Positions 11,208 through 20,102 are shown, counted from the stretch's first letter. The stretch is 64,000 nucleotides of DNA from Veillonella sp. KGMB01456 (GCF_023051165.1 NZ_JALKIG010000004.1:1-64000); one strand, 5' to 3'. Program-made: numbers and translations. The notes: generated from the letters alone by a model not told the origin.

Positions 11208-11264
11208 AGTATCACATTATCCTTTCCGGCCTAAAGGCCTTTCACCTAAGTCTCGGCTGCTCTA

Positions 11265-11762
11265 TTAAATCCATTCCGGCGGATCGGCAATAATCTTACC
11301 GCCTTCAACATCAATATCTAAAATTACATGTTCCAACACAGGTAATAATAAATCAGGCTGACCTTCCTGTTTGACTACATACACATCATTGGCGCCCGGT
11401 TGCAATACATCAGACACGGTACCCAGTACATGGCCCTTTGTATCTTCCACGGTTAAACCGATGATATCAAAAATGTAGTAACGGCCTTCCGGCAATTCCA
11501 CCAACTGGTCGCGAGGAACTTGAATTTCCTTGCGAGCCATCAATTCGGCAGCATTACGATCCGGCACTTCTTTAAAAGTCGCCAAAATAAATTGTTTATG
11601 ATAACGAGCGGATGTGATGTGGTATTCTTTACCATCAATGTAGCAGGCATCCATCGTCAAAAACCGATCGGGAAAATCGGTCTGCGGCATTATACGAAGA
11701 TCACCCCGCACACCGTGCGGGGCAACAATAACGCCTATGGTAATCAGCTCATTCCGATCCAT
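11265..11762 (-). CDS. rimM: Ribosome maturation factor RimM
   Basis: RimM helps mature the 30S head and binds S19. The 165-residue protein has the RimM barrel (ITIGVIVAPHGVRGDLRI) and a C-terminal PRC barrel (YYIFDIIGLTV...GTVSDVLQPGANDVYVV...LLPVLEHVILDID). Its ATG overlaps the ylqD stop by one base. Confidence 0.95.
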   Translation of the reverse strand: MDRNELITIGVIVAPHGVRGDLRIMPQTDFPDRFLTMDACYIDGKEYHITSARYHKQFILATFKEVPDRNAAELMARKEIQVPRDQLVELPEGRYYIFDIIGLTVEDTKGHVLGTVSDVLQPGANDVYVVKQEGQPDLLLPVLEHVILDIDVEGGKIIADPPEWI

Positions 11763-12169
11763 TATTTACGGAAAGCGACAATTTTGCCGTCTTCGAGCAA
11801 AATTTCAGAACCCATTAAAGCGTCGAGGTCATCCCCAACTTTAACCGTAATGGTCTGTTCCATAGTGCCCTGACTAATTTCAGAACCAAGTTCAAGCTTT
11901 TCCGCATCCTTTAATTTGGCTGCTACGTCCGCCTTAAAGTTTAAACGTTTTTGCTTTTCTTCTTCAATCTGCTGACGTAATTGAATAAGACCTTGCGCAT
12001 CGATTTTAGCTTGTTCACTGAGTAAACGTTTAGCTTGGAATTCGATTTGCTGTAAGTCCTGTTCAACAAGATCCAAACGCTGCTGAAGATCGGCAATAAG
12101 CTTAGCTTTGAGCCCTTCTGTAACTTTCGATTTGATAGCTACAGGAACACGTACTGTCATTTCTTCCAT
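11762..12169 (-). CDS. ylqD: YlqD family protein
   Basis: A 135-residue protein of the Firmicute YlqD family, always found near rimM and the KH protein. The centre (about 15-95) is a predicted coiled coil (LKAKLIADLQQRLDLVEQDL, then many K/E/Q/R residues); the end is a small beta segment, TITVKVGDDLDALMGSEILL. Function is not established. Position between khpA and rimM supports the name. Confidence 0.8.
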   Translation of the reverse strand: MEEMTVRVPVAIKSKVTEGLKAKLIADLQQRLDLVEQDLQQIEFQAKRLLSEQAKIDAQGLIQLRQQIEEEKQKRLNFKADVAAKLKDAEKLELGSEISQGTMEQTITVKVGDDLDALMGSEILLEDGKIVAFRK

Positions 12170-12182
12170 GTTTTCTCACCCT

Positions 12183-12413
12183 TTAGACAATATCAACGGA
12201 TATTTTTTTGTTTTCTTTAATAGCTGCTGCTTTTGCGACAGCTCGGATTGCTTTAGCAATTCTGCCCTGCTTTCCAATAACCTTACCCATGTCTTCCGGT
12301 GCCACGTGAACTTCATAGACTTCCACATCACCTTTTACGGTCACGGTAACAGAAACGGCTTCAGGCTGCTTAACCAATGACTTCGCAATTGATGTAATTA
12401 ATTCTTTCATCAC
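12183..12413 (-). CDS. khpA: KH domain RNA-binding protein KhpA
   Basis: A 76-residue single KH domain with the GxxG loop in DMGKVIGKQGRIAKAIRA. KhpA (YlqC) binds structured RNA, usually with KhpB, and affects cell-size and cell-wall genes in Firmicutes. It sits directly after rpsP, the standard place. Confidence 0.93.
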   Translation of the reverse strand: MMKELITSIAKSLVKQPEAVSVTVTVKGDVEVYEVHVAPEDMGKVIGKQGRIAKAIRAVAKAAAIKENKKISVDIV

Positions 12414-12431
12414 AGTATGCCTCTCTATGAA

Positions 12432-12695
12432 TTACTTCTTAGCATCAGCAAATTTCTGCATAACACCGTGCTGTTTGAAAAGGGAACGAACAGTGTCGGT
12501 TGGTTGTGCACCATTACCTAACCAAGTCAAAGCTTTTTCTTCATCAATGTTGATAACAGCCGGGGACTTAGTAGCGTCGTACTGACCGATAGTGTCTACC
12601 GGACGACCTTCACGAGGAGCACGGGAATCGGCTACAACGATACGATAGAATGGAGCTTTTTTAGCGCCCAAGCGAGTTAAACGAATTTTTAACAT
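12432..12695 (-). CDS. rpsP: 30S ribosomal protein S16
   Basis: An 87-residue S16 with the hallmark start [20 protein letters not shown] and [20 protein letters not shown] strong GGAGGTG site precedes the ATG. It assembles into the 30S body and is co-transcribed with ffh and trmD. Confidence 0.98.
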   Translation of the reverse strand: MLKIRLTRLGAKKAPFYRIVVADSRAPREGRPVDTIGQYDATKSPAVINIDEEKALTWLGNGAQPTDTVRSLFKQHGVMQKFADAKK

Positions 12696-12731
12696 GTATA
12701 TTTCACCTCCTTGTAAGAATATCTTCTATGA

Positions 12732-14090
12732 TCAACCCATAAACGGTAAGTTTGGCAGTTTAGGTAACATACCTTTTTTACCTTTACGCATAGATCCCAT
12801 TTTTTTCATCATCTTCTGAGCTTCTTCAAACTGCTTGATTAAACGGTTTACATCCTGCACACGAGTGCCGGAGCCCATAGCGATGCGTTTACGGCGAGAG
12901 CCGTTCAATATTTTAGGATTCGTCTTTTCTTGAGGCGTCATCGATTGGATAATCGCTTCAATACGACGAATTTCTTTACTATCTAAATCTATATCTTTTA
13001 ATTGATCTTTAACTTTGCCCATGCCGGGAATCAATCCCAATAAATCTTGGAATTTACCCATTTTGCGAACTTGGTTCATTTGCTTCAAGAAATCATCAAG
13101 CGTGAATTCGTTACGCCGCATTTTATCGGCCAATTCTTTCGCTTCTTCCTCATTTACCAGTTCCTTGGTTCTATCAATCAAAGCCCCCAAGTCACCGAGG
13201 TCGAGGATTCGAGAAGCCATGCCTTCCGGCCTGAATTCTTCGAGACCATCCATCTTTTCACTGGTACCCATAAATTTAATAGGGCGACCGGTTACGGATT
13301 TAATGGATAAGGCGGCCCCGCCTTTGGCGTCACCATCAAGCTTAGTCATAACTACGCCATCGATACCGAGGCGCTCGTTAAACGTCTTCGCCGTCTGTAC
13401 CGCATCCTGACCGATCATGGCATCCACAACGAGGAGAATTTCATGAGGTCGTACGGACTGTTTGATGTTGACTAATTCCGTCATGAGGACTTCGTCAATG
13501 GCCAAACGACCGGCCGTATCGATGATTACTACATCTTTAAGCATGGATGTGCTCGCCGCGATGGCGTCACGAGCAATATTTACAGGATTGGCACCCGGCG
13601 TTTCATCGGCAAACACGGGAATATCTATCTGTTTACCAACCACCTGCAACTGCTTAATAGCGGCCGGACGATATACGTCGGCAGCTACCAACATTGGATG
13701 CTTACCTTTCTTACGTAAGTAAACGGCTAATTTACCGGCCGTTGTCGTTTTACCGGCCCCTTGCAAACCAACCAGCATAATTACTGTCGGCGGTTTGGAG
13801 GAAATGGTAATCCCACTCTGTACGCCACCCAACAGGTCGGTTAATTCGTCTTTAACGATTTTAATAACCGTCTGTACCGGATTCAAGTTCCCGTAGATTT
13901 CCTGGCCGATGGCTTTTTCTTTAATGTTATTGATAAAATCTTTAACAACGCCTAAGTTTACGTCCGCTTCAATCATGGCTAAGCGCACTTGACGCAGGGC
14001 TTGCTTCAGATCATCTTCTTCAATTTTGCCTTTACCTTTTAGGGATTTCAAAGCCTCTTCCAGTTTTTGGGTTAAATTCTCAAAAGCCAT
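12732..14090 (-). CDS. ffh: Signal recognition particle GTPase Ffh (SRP54)
   Basis: Ffh binds signal sequences and SRP RNA and docks with FtsY. The NG domain shows GLQGAGKTTTAGKLA, DVYRPAAIKQL, DTAGRLAID and TKLDGDAKGG. The Met-rich M domain has LLGLIPGMGK and SRRKRIAMGSGTRVQDVNRL and ends with KKMGSMRKGKKG. The ATG at 14090 (452 residues, MAFENLTQKLEEAL) lies immediately after the ylxM stop and is the family start; the frame is open to 14111 inside ylxM. Confidence 0.97.
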   Translation of the reverse strand: MAFENLTQKLEEALKSLKGKGKIEEDDLKQALRQVRLAMIEADVNLGVVKDFINNIKEKAIGQEIYGNLNPVQTVIKIVKDELTDLLGGVQSGITISSKPPTVIMLVGLQGAGKTTTAGKLAVYLRKKGKHPMLVAADVYRPAAIKQLQVVGKQIDIPVFADETPGANPVNIARDAIAASTSMLKDVVIIDTAGRLAIDEVLMTELVNIKQSVRPHEILLVVDAMIGQDAVQTAKTFNERLGIDGVVMTKLDGDAKGGAALSIKSVTGRPIKFMGTSEKMDGLEEFRPEGMASRILDLGDLGALIDRTKELVNEEEAKELADKMRRNEFTLDDFLKQMNQVRKMGKFQDLLGLIPGMGKVKDQLKDIDLDSKEIRRIEAIIQSMTPQEKTNPKILNGSRRKRIAMGSGTRVQDVNRLIKQFEEAQKMMKKMGSMRKGKKGMLPKLPNLPFMG

Positions 14091-14091
14091 C

Positions 14092-14442
14092 CTACCCCTC
14101 CATCTGTGCAACTAATTGATATAATATATTGGTGGAAGTGCGGAACTCATCCCGGCCCACACTTGCTTTCAATCTGTCTAATTCACTACGCATGGCGCTC
14201 ATCAAACGTTCTCGCTCTTCATACTGAGCCACCAAGTGCAACTTGCTTTCATACATTTCCAATAATTGTCTGGCCCTTTGCATATTGTCATATACAGCCT
14301 GGCGCGATACGCCCATTTCCTCGGCAATCTCCGCCAAAGACATGTCATCTTCATGATGCAGAACCAAACATTGGCGCTGACGCTCCGTCAAAAGAGCGCC
14401 ATAGAAGTCTAACAGCAAGCTAATCAAAACTCTTTCTTCCAT
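14092..14442 (-). CDS. ylxM: YlxM family helix-turn-helix protein
   Basis: YlxM (UPF0122) is a small sigma-factor-region-4-like protein, nearly always upstream of ffh, and may modulate SRP. The 116 residues contain the HTH DMSLAEIAEEMGVSRQAVYD (about 33-52) after LTERQRQCLVLHHED. First gene of the operon, about 45 bases after a consensus-like promoter. Confidence 0.93.
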   Translation of the reverse strand: MEERVLISLLLDFYGALLTERQRQCLVLHHEDDMSLAEIAEEMGVSRQAVYDNMQRARQLLEMYESKLHLVAQYEERERLMSAMRSELDRLKASVGRDEFRTSTNILYQLVAQMEG

Positions 14443-14488
14443 GTCAACTCACTCCTTCACGGTGTCAAGCTAAAAAACTTTACACGTT

Positions 14489-14517
14489 ATTCTAACAGAG
14501 TTAATATGCCCTGTCAA
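14489..14517 (-). promoter_or_regulatory. Main promoter of the ylxM-ffh-rpsP-trmD operon
   Basis: On the minus strand TTGACA (14512-14517) and TAGAAT (14489-14494) are separated by exactly 17 bases. This is one of the best sigma-A-type promoters in the window. Confidence 0.85.
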
Positions 14518-14545
14518 GGTTTTTTCCTTAACAAGTGAAATAAAC

Positions 14546-14707
14546 AGAAAAACACCACGATGCTCGCTTCATCGTGGTGCTTTTCTTTCTCGGTAGTGAA
14601 TATTGAATTTTTATCTCTATTAGCGTACAGTTTGCAGCGCTCGCTAATACGGAGATTAGAAAATCGACTGAAAAACTGCTCGCTTCAGTCCCCCAGCTTC
14701 GTTCTCT
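14546..14707 (-). ncRNA. Candidate small RNA with three stem-loops
   Basis: Between a promoter at 14714-14742 and a T-run at 14546-14552 the minus strand has no convincing gene but three hairpins. They are GACTGAA/TTCAGTC (14666-14690), TATTAGCG/CGCTAATA (14618-14649) and CACCACGATG/CATCGTGGTG (14553-14579), the last followed by TTTTT as an intrinsic terminator. The first and third share the loop-side string GAAGCGAGCA. No known RNA family was recognised, including SRP RNA and 6S RNA. Confidence 0.5.
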
Positions 14708-14713
14708 ACAGAT

Positions 14714-14742
14714 AGTATATACCTCCCTCTCCATTTAGTAAA
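14714..14742 (-). promoter_or_regulatory. Promoter for the candidate small RNA
   Basis: On the minus strand TTTACT (14737-14742), a 17-base spacer and TATACT (14714-14719). It would start transcription near 14707. Confidence 0.5.
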
Positions 14743-14895
14743 ATTGCCTCTTTTTATATCTGTTATTACGAAAAGTAATAAAGTCTTTAATTAAGTAGAA
14801 CCTTAATCTATATTGATAAATGCCGTTGTTTCAGACTTGTTATCTTCTTTTATGTTAACTGAATACAAAAATACAAAGTTAACCAATAATGAAAA

Positions 14896-14923
14896 ATCGA
14901 GGTTAATTAAGATTAACCTCGAT
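14896..14923 (-). terminator. Terminator of csoR-copA
   Basis: A perfect 12-base stem (ATCGAGGTTAAT, 14896-14907, with 14912-14923) and a four-base loop is followed on the minus strand by TTTTTC. It lies about 90 bases after the copA stop. The stretch from here to the small RNA (14743-14895) holds only a weak TTATTAC/GTAATAA hairpin. Confidence 0.85.
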
Positions 14924-15009
14924 TTACGGAATTCACTTTAACTTGTCTTATTTAATTTTGCTTTTTACTGCGCCTTACTTTGAACCGCCTAAATCAGTGC
15001 TACCGATTA

Positions 15010-17178
15010 TCAGTCAAGTTTAGCTCGTTTCAAGCGAAGCGCATTCGTAACAACCGTAACGGAACTGAAAGCCATGGCCGTACCGGCTACGATTGGTGTT
15101 AACATACCGATGGCAGCCAATGGAATACCTAGACTGTTAAAAATAAGCGCCCAGAAGAGGTTCTGACGAATATTCGTCATTGTCTTACGGCTTAAGGTTA
15201 CGGCCTGAACCAAGGTGTTCAAATCATTACGAACAAGTACGATGTCGGCCGCTTCAACGGCAATATCCGTACCGTTACCGATGGCAAAACCGATATCAGC
15301 CAAAGTCAAGGCCGGTGCGTCATTGATACCGTCACCAACCATGCCCACAACTTTACCGGATTTACGCAATTCATCAATCTTACCGGCTTTATCCTGAGGC
15401 AACACTTCCGCCATAACATGGGTAATCCCCACTTTGTCGGCTATGTATTGAGCGGTACGACGATTATCACCGGTAAGCATCCAAACTTCAATGCCGCGGT
15501 TCTGTAATGTCTTAATCACTTCCGGTACTTCCGGACGAACTTCATCTTCTACAGCCCATAAAGCTCTGATTTCACCGCCAACGGCTAAGAGCGATACGGA
15601 AGCGCCTCGTTCTTCTTCGGCGAGAACGGCTTTTTCAATCGTTTCATTCATATACCCTAAGGACTGCATCCAGCGGCTGTGACCTAATTGAACCATCTGA
15701 TTAGCTACGACAGCTTCAAGACCATGACCGGGCACTTCTTTAAAACCGGTAACATTCGGTAATACACCGTTACCCAATTCAGTAGTACCATACGCTGCCA
15801 TAGCTTTGGCGATTGGGTGAGTTGTCAAACTTTCGATAGCGGTCATAATACCGGTGTTTACTTTTTCATCACCGGCGAAGTTAACAGTTTTACTTACCAT
15901 CAAGGTACCTTTAGTGATAGTACCGGTTTTATCCAATACGATGGCATTTAATTTGCCGGCTCGTTCAAGGAATTCGGCACTCTTAATCAAAATACCGTGT
16001 TCAGCACCCAAACCGGAGCCTACCATGATAGAGGTTGGGGTCGCTAAACCTAAGGCACAAGGACAGGCGATAACCAATACGGCCGTACCGTGCATGAGAG
16101 CTACGCCCCAAGTTGAATCAAAACCGAAATACCATACGAGAGATGTTAATACGGCTAGGGCAATAACGGTCGGTACGAAATAAGCAGCAACCACATCGGC
16201 TACACGCTGAATGGACGCTTTGGAGGTTTGCGCAGCTTCTACAACTTTAATAATCTGCGACAACATAGTGTCGGAACCGATTTTTTCGGCGCGCATGGTG
16301 AAAACACCGGTTTCGTTAACGGTAGCACCGATAACCTTGCTGTCTACGGATTTTTCAACCGGCAAACTTTCCCCGGTCAACATGGATTCGTTAACCGCCG
16401 ATTGACCTTCAATCACAACACCGTCAACCGGAACTTTTTCACCGGCACGAACTTGAAGAATATCGCCAACCTGAACTTCGGCAGTTGGAATATCTACCCA
16501 CTGACCGTCACGCTGCACGTGAGAAATACTTGGTGTTAAGCCCATCAATTTTTCAAGCGCTTCGGACGTACGACCTTTGGCTACTTCTTCAAGGACCTTA
16601 CCTAATAAGATGAAGGTAATGAGCCATGCGGACGTTTCAAAATACATGTCGTGGCTGCCTACATACATATTGTAAATACTAAATAAGTAAGCTACCGAAG
16701 TACCTAACGCAACCAATACATCCATGGTCAAGGAACCGCTCTTAATAGCGCTCCAAGCACCTTGGTAGAACACGAGGCCCGGACCGAACTGAGCAACCGT
16801 AGCCAATACCAATTCTACCCAATGAGGCAACATAGGCCAGCCGAATAAATGGTTACCCATCATGCTGACCATCATCGGAATAGCCATAACGGCAGCAATA
16901 ATCATACGATATAATTGAGCTTTGTAATTAACTTTTTCAAGTTTCTGAACCCCTTCTTCAGCGAGGGTAGCACCAAAACCGATACCCGTAATAGCTTTAA
17001 TTACGTCATCAGGGGTTACCTTGCTGTCATCCGTATAGGTAACACTGCCTTTACGGGTTAAGAGGTTAACCTTTACATCAGCTACGCCATCCATGCGACT
17101 GACGACTTTTTCAACACGACCGACACAGGCGGCACAGTGCATGCCGGTGATGTCGAATTCATTACTTTTTTGACTCAT
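15010..17178 (-). CDS. copA: Copper-exporting P1B-type ATPase CopA
   Basis: An ATP-driven copper(I) exporter of the inner membrane, 722 residues. One N-terminal heavy-metal domain carries [12 protein letters not shown]. Eight membrane helices flank the ion-binding [12 protein letters not shown]. The phosphorylation site is DKTGTITKG, the HP motif is TTHPIAKA and the hinge is [13 protein letters not shown]. The ATG at 17178 has an AAAGGA site; an upstream GTG at 17187 overlaps that site and is less likely. csoR is just upstream, so copper probably induces expression. No copZ chaperone gene is visible. Confidence 0.95.
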   Translation of the reverse strand: MSQKSNEFDITGMHCAACVGRVEKVVSRMDGVADVKVNLLTRKGSVTYTDDSKVTPDDVIKAITGIGFGATLAEEGVQKLEKVNYKAQLYRMIIAAVMAIPMMVSMMGNHLFGWPMLPHWVELVLATVAQFGPGLVFYQGAWSAIKSGSLTMDVLVALGTSVAYLFSIYNMYVGSHDMYFETSAWLITFILLGKVLEEVAKGRTSEALEKLMGLTPSISHVQRDGQWVDIPTAEVQVGDILQVRAGEKVPVDGVVIEGQSAVNESMLTGESLPVEKSVDSKVIGATVNETGVFTMRAEKIGSDTMLSQIIKVVEAAQTSKASIQRVADVVAAYFVPTVIALAVLTSLVWYFGFDSTWGVALMHGTAVLVIACPCALGLATPTSIMVGSGLGAEHGILIKSAEFLERAGKLNAIVLDKTGTITKGTLMVSKTVNFAGDEKVNTGIMTAIESLTTHPIAKAMAAYGTTELGNGVLPNVTGFKEVPGHGLEAVVANQMVQLGHSRWMQSLGYMNETIEKAVLAEEERGASVSLLAVGGEIRALWAVEDEVRPEVPEVIKTLQNRGIEVWMLTGDNRRTAQYIADKVGITHVMAEVLPQDKAGKIDELRKSGKVVGMVGDGINDAPALTLADIGFAIGNGTDIAVEAADIVLVRNDLNTLVQAVTLSRKTMTNIRQNLFWALIFNSLGIPLAAIGMLTPIVAGTAMAFSSVTVVTNALRLKRAKLD

Positions 17179-17296
17179 ATATAACACATCCTTTTAACTC
17201 TACTGTATTGCAATTAATTTCGCTAATTCAAACGAATCATAACGCATTGTTTATTTCAATAAATGATACACAACTTAGTGTCAATTAATGAATTTA

Positions 17297-17566
17297 TTAC
17301 TTATGGAGTGATTTATAAACACCCATCAATTCCGTAATGGCATCATCTTCCTTGCCGCTTTTAATGGCATCCACTACGCATGAGCGAGAATGACTTTCTA
17401 ACATTAGAAGGCCAACTTGATATAAAGCCGCTCTTACGGCACCTATTTGCTGTAACACTTCTACACAATAACGATGATCGTCAATCATCTTTTCGATGCC
17501 TTCTACCTGACCTTTGATACGGCGCAGGCGACGAGTTAATTTCTCTGTTTCCATATCTGTAAGCAT
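17297..17566 (-). CDS. csoR: Copper-sensing transcriptional repressor CsoR
   Basis: An all-helical repressor of 89 residues that releases DNA on binding Cu(I). The copper ligands are in place: Cys34 (HRYCVEVLQQ), His59 and Cys63 (LESHSRSC), the CsoR rather than RcnR or FrmR pattern. It starts at an ATG with an AAGGAGG site and precedes copA, behind a promoter and operator at 17650-17710. Confidence 0.93.
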   Translation of the reverse strand: MLTDMETEKLTRRLRRIKGQVEGIEKMIDDHRYCVEVLQQIGAVRAALYQVGLLMLESHSRSCVVDAIKSGKEDDAITELMGVYKSLHK

Positions 17567-17649
17567 CTTACTTCCTCCTTACTCTATCTTAACAACAGCT
17601 TAAAACTGCTGTAAAAACGAAAAGCATCGGGGATTTTCATCTCCTTCTC

Positions 17650-17668
17650 GATACCCCTATGGGGTATC
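17650..17668. promoter_or_regulatory. CsoR-type operator
   Basis: GATACCCCTATGGGGTATC is a perfect inverted repeat (8-base arms around TAT) with the TACCC/GGGTA core of known CsoR operators. It lies just downstream of the predicted csoR transcription start. A looser CACCCCC...GGGGGTA pair (17694-17720) overlaps the promoter. Confidence 0.8.
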
Positions 17669-17681
17669 TCATCTGTATATT

Positions 17682-17710
17682 ATGTTATACCTTCACCCCC
17701 AAAAGGTCAA
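17682..17710 (-). promoter_or_regulatory. csoR-copA promoter
   Basis: On the minus strand TTGACC (17705-17710), a 17-base spacer and TAACAT (17682-17687). The operator at 17650-17668 would overlap the initially transcribed region, fitting repression by CsoR. Confidence 0.65.
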
Positions 17711-17878
17711 CAAGGGGGTATTGTGCAATTGTAAAAAATTACGTATCATAAAATACATAAAACACAGTAGCTATACTTAGCTTTATACATGGTCTTTAGG
17801 CCATTATTCGCATTTAAAATTTCCGATTTGATAAATACTATCATCCAAAATTAAAAACATTTTTACAGGGGGGTATAT

Positions 17879-18511
17879 ATGAAATCCTATATTACGGTTG
17901 CCAAAGAGCATCGTATTGAATATATTGTAGAAAAATCCCGCTTTATCGCCACCGCGATTCCCTGCGAAACGGAAGAAGAAGCGCAGGCCGGTATCGCCCG
18001 CATCAACAAGGAGTTTTGGGACGCCACGCATAATTGTACGGCTTACGCCTTAGGCCCCGGCCAAGAACAACAACGCTCCTCAGATAATGGTGAACCGTCC
18101 GGCACGGCGGGTAAACCGATGCTGGAAGTTTTGAAAAAGACGGGCATCACCAATACCTTAATTGTAGTCACCCGCTATTTCGGCGGTATCAAACTGGGCG
18201 CCGGCGGACTCATCAGAGCCTATTCCCACAGTGCGGCGGAAGTCATTCACGATGCACCGAAAACACTCTACGCACCGCGCCAAATTGTAGCCCTTACCAT
18301 CGATTACAGCTATTACGGCGCTATCGAACGGTTTTTACAAGAGCAGGGCTATCACTACGAGTCAGAATTTGCCGAACAGGTACGCCTTTTAATCTATGTG
18401 GATCCGGCTGATATAAATACGTTGGCAACTACCATGACTAACCTAACTAACGGTCAACAGACGTGGGAGCCGTTGGAAGAAAAAATGGTAGCCCTCCCCT
18501 ACAACGATTAA
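17879..18511 (+). CDS. yigZ: YigZ/IMPACT family protein
   Basis: A 210-residue UPF0029/IMPACT family protein. Conserved blocks are EKSRFIATAIPC, ATHNCTAYALG, DNGEPSGTAGKPML and TRYFGGIKLGAGGLIRAYS; the C-terminal half (about 135-205) has the ferredoxin-like DUF1949 fold. The family relates to the eukaryotic GCN1-binding protein IMPACT; its bacterial function is not settled. This is the first plus-strand gene, diverging from csoR. Its leader carries GGGGGGTATAT just before the ATG. Confidence 0.9.
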   Translation: MKSYITVAKEHRIEYIVEKSRFIATAIPCETEEEAQAGIARINKEFWDATHNCTAYALGPGQEQQRSSDNGEPSGTAGKPMLEVLKKTGITNTLIVVTRYFGGIKLGAGGLIRAYSHSAAEVIHDAPKTLYAPRQIVALTIDYSYYGAIERFLQEQGYHYESEFAEQVRLLIYVDPADINTLATTMTNLTNGQQTWEPLEEKMVALPYND

Positions 18512-18526
18512 TCTGCGATTCGTTTA

Positions 18527-18540
18527 TACCCCATGGGGTA
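18527..18540. promoter_or_regulatory. CsoR-like palindrome abutting the lysR promoter
   Basis: TACCCCATGGGGTA is a perfect 14-base palindrome sharing the TACCCC/GGGGTA arms of the csoR operator. Its last base is directly followed by the lysR -35 hexamer. Confidence 0.6.
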
Positions 18541-18569
18541 CTGACAAAACTCTCGTACCATAGTACAAT
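18541..18569 (+). promoter_or_regulatory. lysR promoter
   Basis: CTGACA (18541-18546), a 17-base spacer and TACAAT (18564-18569), both five of six consensus bases, about 80 bases before the lysR ATG. Confidence 0.7.
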
Positions 18570-18648
18570 ATAAAGTAAACATATAGTAAAGTAGTACGCC
18601 CAAAACTACATGTCATGACAATCCGACTAAAACAAAGGGAGGATTCTC

Positions 18649-19539
18649 ATGGACACATCATATTATTACAACTTCATTATCTTGGTACAAACAGGCAATA
18701 TGACTCAGGCAGCCAACATCTTACACATCACACAACCGGCCCTGAGCAAACAGCTTAAATATTTGGAAGCCGAATTCGGTACGCCCCTCCTGCATATAAA
18801 ACGCGGTCAACGAGGGGGTAATTTTCGTCTCACCGAAGCAGGTCGCATTTTCTATGAAAAAGCCCAACAATTATGTGCGATTGAAGAGGCGACCTACGAA
18901 GATGTAAAACGCTTAAACTCTGCGGTGGAAGGGACACTCCGCATCAGCTCATCCGCCTCGCGCTCAACGGGGCTGATACAGCAATATTTACATGCTTTTT
19001 CACAAAAATATCCTTCCGTGCACTACGAAATTTACGAAGGTCTCATGAGCGATGTTACGGAATCATTATTAAACGGACGCACCGAAATCGGTCTTTGCAA
19101 TTCCCAAATGGTGGACACCAGCCGCTTCGATATTCTTTTTACCCAGCCGGAGTCACTCTATGCCGTATTTCGGAATGACGTATTCTGGAGCAGTCAGGAA
19201 AAAGACAGCCTCACGTGGGAGGAAATCGCCCGTTGCCCCCTCAGCCTATCCGGCGGATCGGTGCGCATGCTTATGCAAAGTGCGAGTCGCCTCTTTAACA
19301 ACTTAAACGTTGTCTCTGTAACGACTACCAAGAGCTCCGCCATCGAATGGGCGCAGCTTGGCCGATCGGTCGCCATTATTCCCATGGATTCACAAGAAAA
19401 AGTACATGGTCGCAAAATGTCGCGCATTCGGTTACCCGAGTTGTCCACCGGTTTTCACAAGAGCTTTATCGTAGTCAAAGGCCATACGCCTTCTTTGGTA
19501 AGCAAGCAATTCTTGGAATTCTACCAAGGAACGATGTAA
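18649..19539 (+). CDS. LysR family transcriptional regulator
   Basis: A 296-residue LysR-type regulator. The N-terminal winged helix (about 1-60) contains the recognition stretch ITQPALSKQLKYLEAEFGTP, and the effector-binding periplasmic-protein-like domain fills about 90-290. AAGGGAGG precedes the ATG. The ligand is unknown. LysR proteins usually act on a neighbour; candidates are the glutaredoxin-like gene downstream or yigZ upstream. The CsoR-like site at its promoter suggests a link to copper stress, which is an inference. Confidence 0.92.
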   Translation: MDTSYYYNFIILVQTGNMTQAANILHITQPALSKQLKYLEAEFGTPLLHIKRGQRGGNFRLTEAGRIFYEKAQQLCAIEEATYEDVKRLNSAVEGTLRISSSASRSTGLIQQYLHAFSQKYPSVHYEIYEGLMSDVTESLLNGRTEIGLCNSQMVDTSRFDILFTQPESLYAVFRNDVFWSSQEKDSLTWEEIARCPLSLSGGSVRMLMQSASRLFNNLNVVSVTTTKSSAIEWAQLGRSVAIIPMDSQEKVHGRKMSRIRLPELSTGFHKSFIVVKGHTPSLVSKQFLEFYQGTM

Positions 19540-19630
19540 TCGTAGGACTCTATTAAAAGATACTATTTAGGGATAATGTAATTATAGATTTCTATCAAGA
19601 GATTATGTAATTGTAAATCCTATAATTCTT
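19528..19630 (+). repeat. Degenerate tandem repeat spanning the lysR stop codon
   Basis: Three units start at about 19528, 19571 and 19601, each containing ATGTAAT followed by a TAG/TAA-rich stretch and CTAT. The first includes the final Met codon and TAA of lysR. The second and third are 30 bases apart and most alike. Confidence 0.5.
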
Positions 19631-19651
19631 GATATTTCTATATTTATAAAA

Positions 19652-19680
19652 TTGAATATTGTATGATTTTGTGATACACT
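19652..19680 (+). promoter_or_regulatory. Promoter of the glutaredoxin-like gene
   Basis: TTGAAT (19652-19657), a 17-base spacer and TACACT (19675-19680), about 67 bases before the ATG at 19748. Confidence 0.5.
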
Positions 19681-19747
19681 AAGGGTAGTGGTACGATAAC
19701 CACTCCCTTTTTTGTTTCTATTATTAATACGAAAAGGACAGATAACT

Positions 19748-20023
19748 ATGAAAGAAATTTTAGGATTCCATTTAAATGGTTGCCCTTATTGCAAAAACGC
19801 ATTCAAAGCCATCGACGAATTAAAAGCTGAAAATCCACAATACAAAGATATTAAAATTAATTGGGTAGAAGATCAGGATGCTCACGAATTATTCAAAACT
19901 CATCCGTACGAATACTATCCAAATCTTTGGTTCGACTTGGATAAACAGTATGAAGCTCAACCGGGCGAATCTTACGACGAAACTAAACGCTTAATTAAAG
20001 CTGTTTTTGACAAAGCTTTATAA
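19748..20023 (+). CDS. Glutaredoxin-like thiol-disulfide protein
   Basis: A 91-residue thioredoxin-fold protein with a classic glutaredoxin active site, CPYC at 12-15 (HLNGCPYCKNAF). The start at 19748 is preceded by AAAGGA; the frame is open to 19712, which would add 12 residues with no good ribosome site. Probable role: thiol reduction in the cytoplasm; partner and reductant cannot be read from sequence. It has its own promoter and a strong terminator, so it may be monocistronic. Confidence 0.85.
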   Translation: MKEILGFHLNGCPYCKNAFKAIDELKAENPQYKDIKINWVEDQDAHELFKTHPYEYYPNLWFDLDKQYEAQPGESYDETKRLIKAVFDKAL

Positions 20024-20062
20024 TTCTAAAAAGCAACTAACAGCATAACGCAAGCAACCTAA

Positions 20063-20102
20063 AGAGTTCATCGGGTCATATGACCTAATGAACTCTTTTT
20101 TA
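20063..20102 (+). terminator. Terminator of the glutaredoxin-like gene
   Basis: AGAGTTCAT pairs with ATGAACTCT, with GGTCATATGACC forming the inner stem, then TTTTTTT on the plus strand. Beyond it (20103-20119) is a degenerate TACCCC palindrome and a 15-base direct repeat (20125-20154). Confidence 0.85.

Noticed and set aside
14546-14707. SRP RNA or 6S RNA
   Set aside because: Position near ffh is suggestive, but the conserved SRP tetraloop region and the long 6S open-bubble hairpin were not found.
14528-14734. 68-codon minus-strand frame upstream of ylxM
   Set aside because: It runs through three hairpins and a terminator and its composition is not protein-like; a non-coding RNA fits better.
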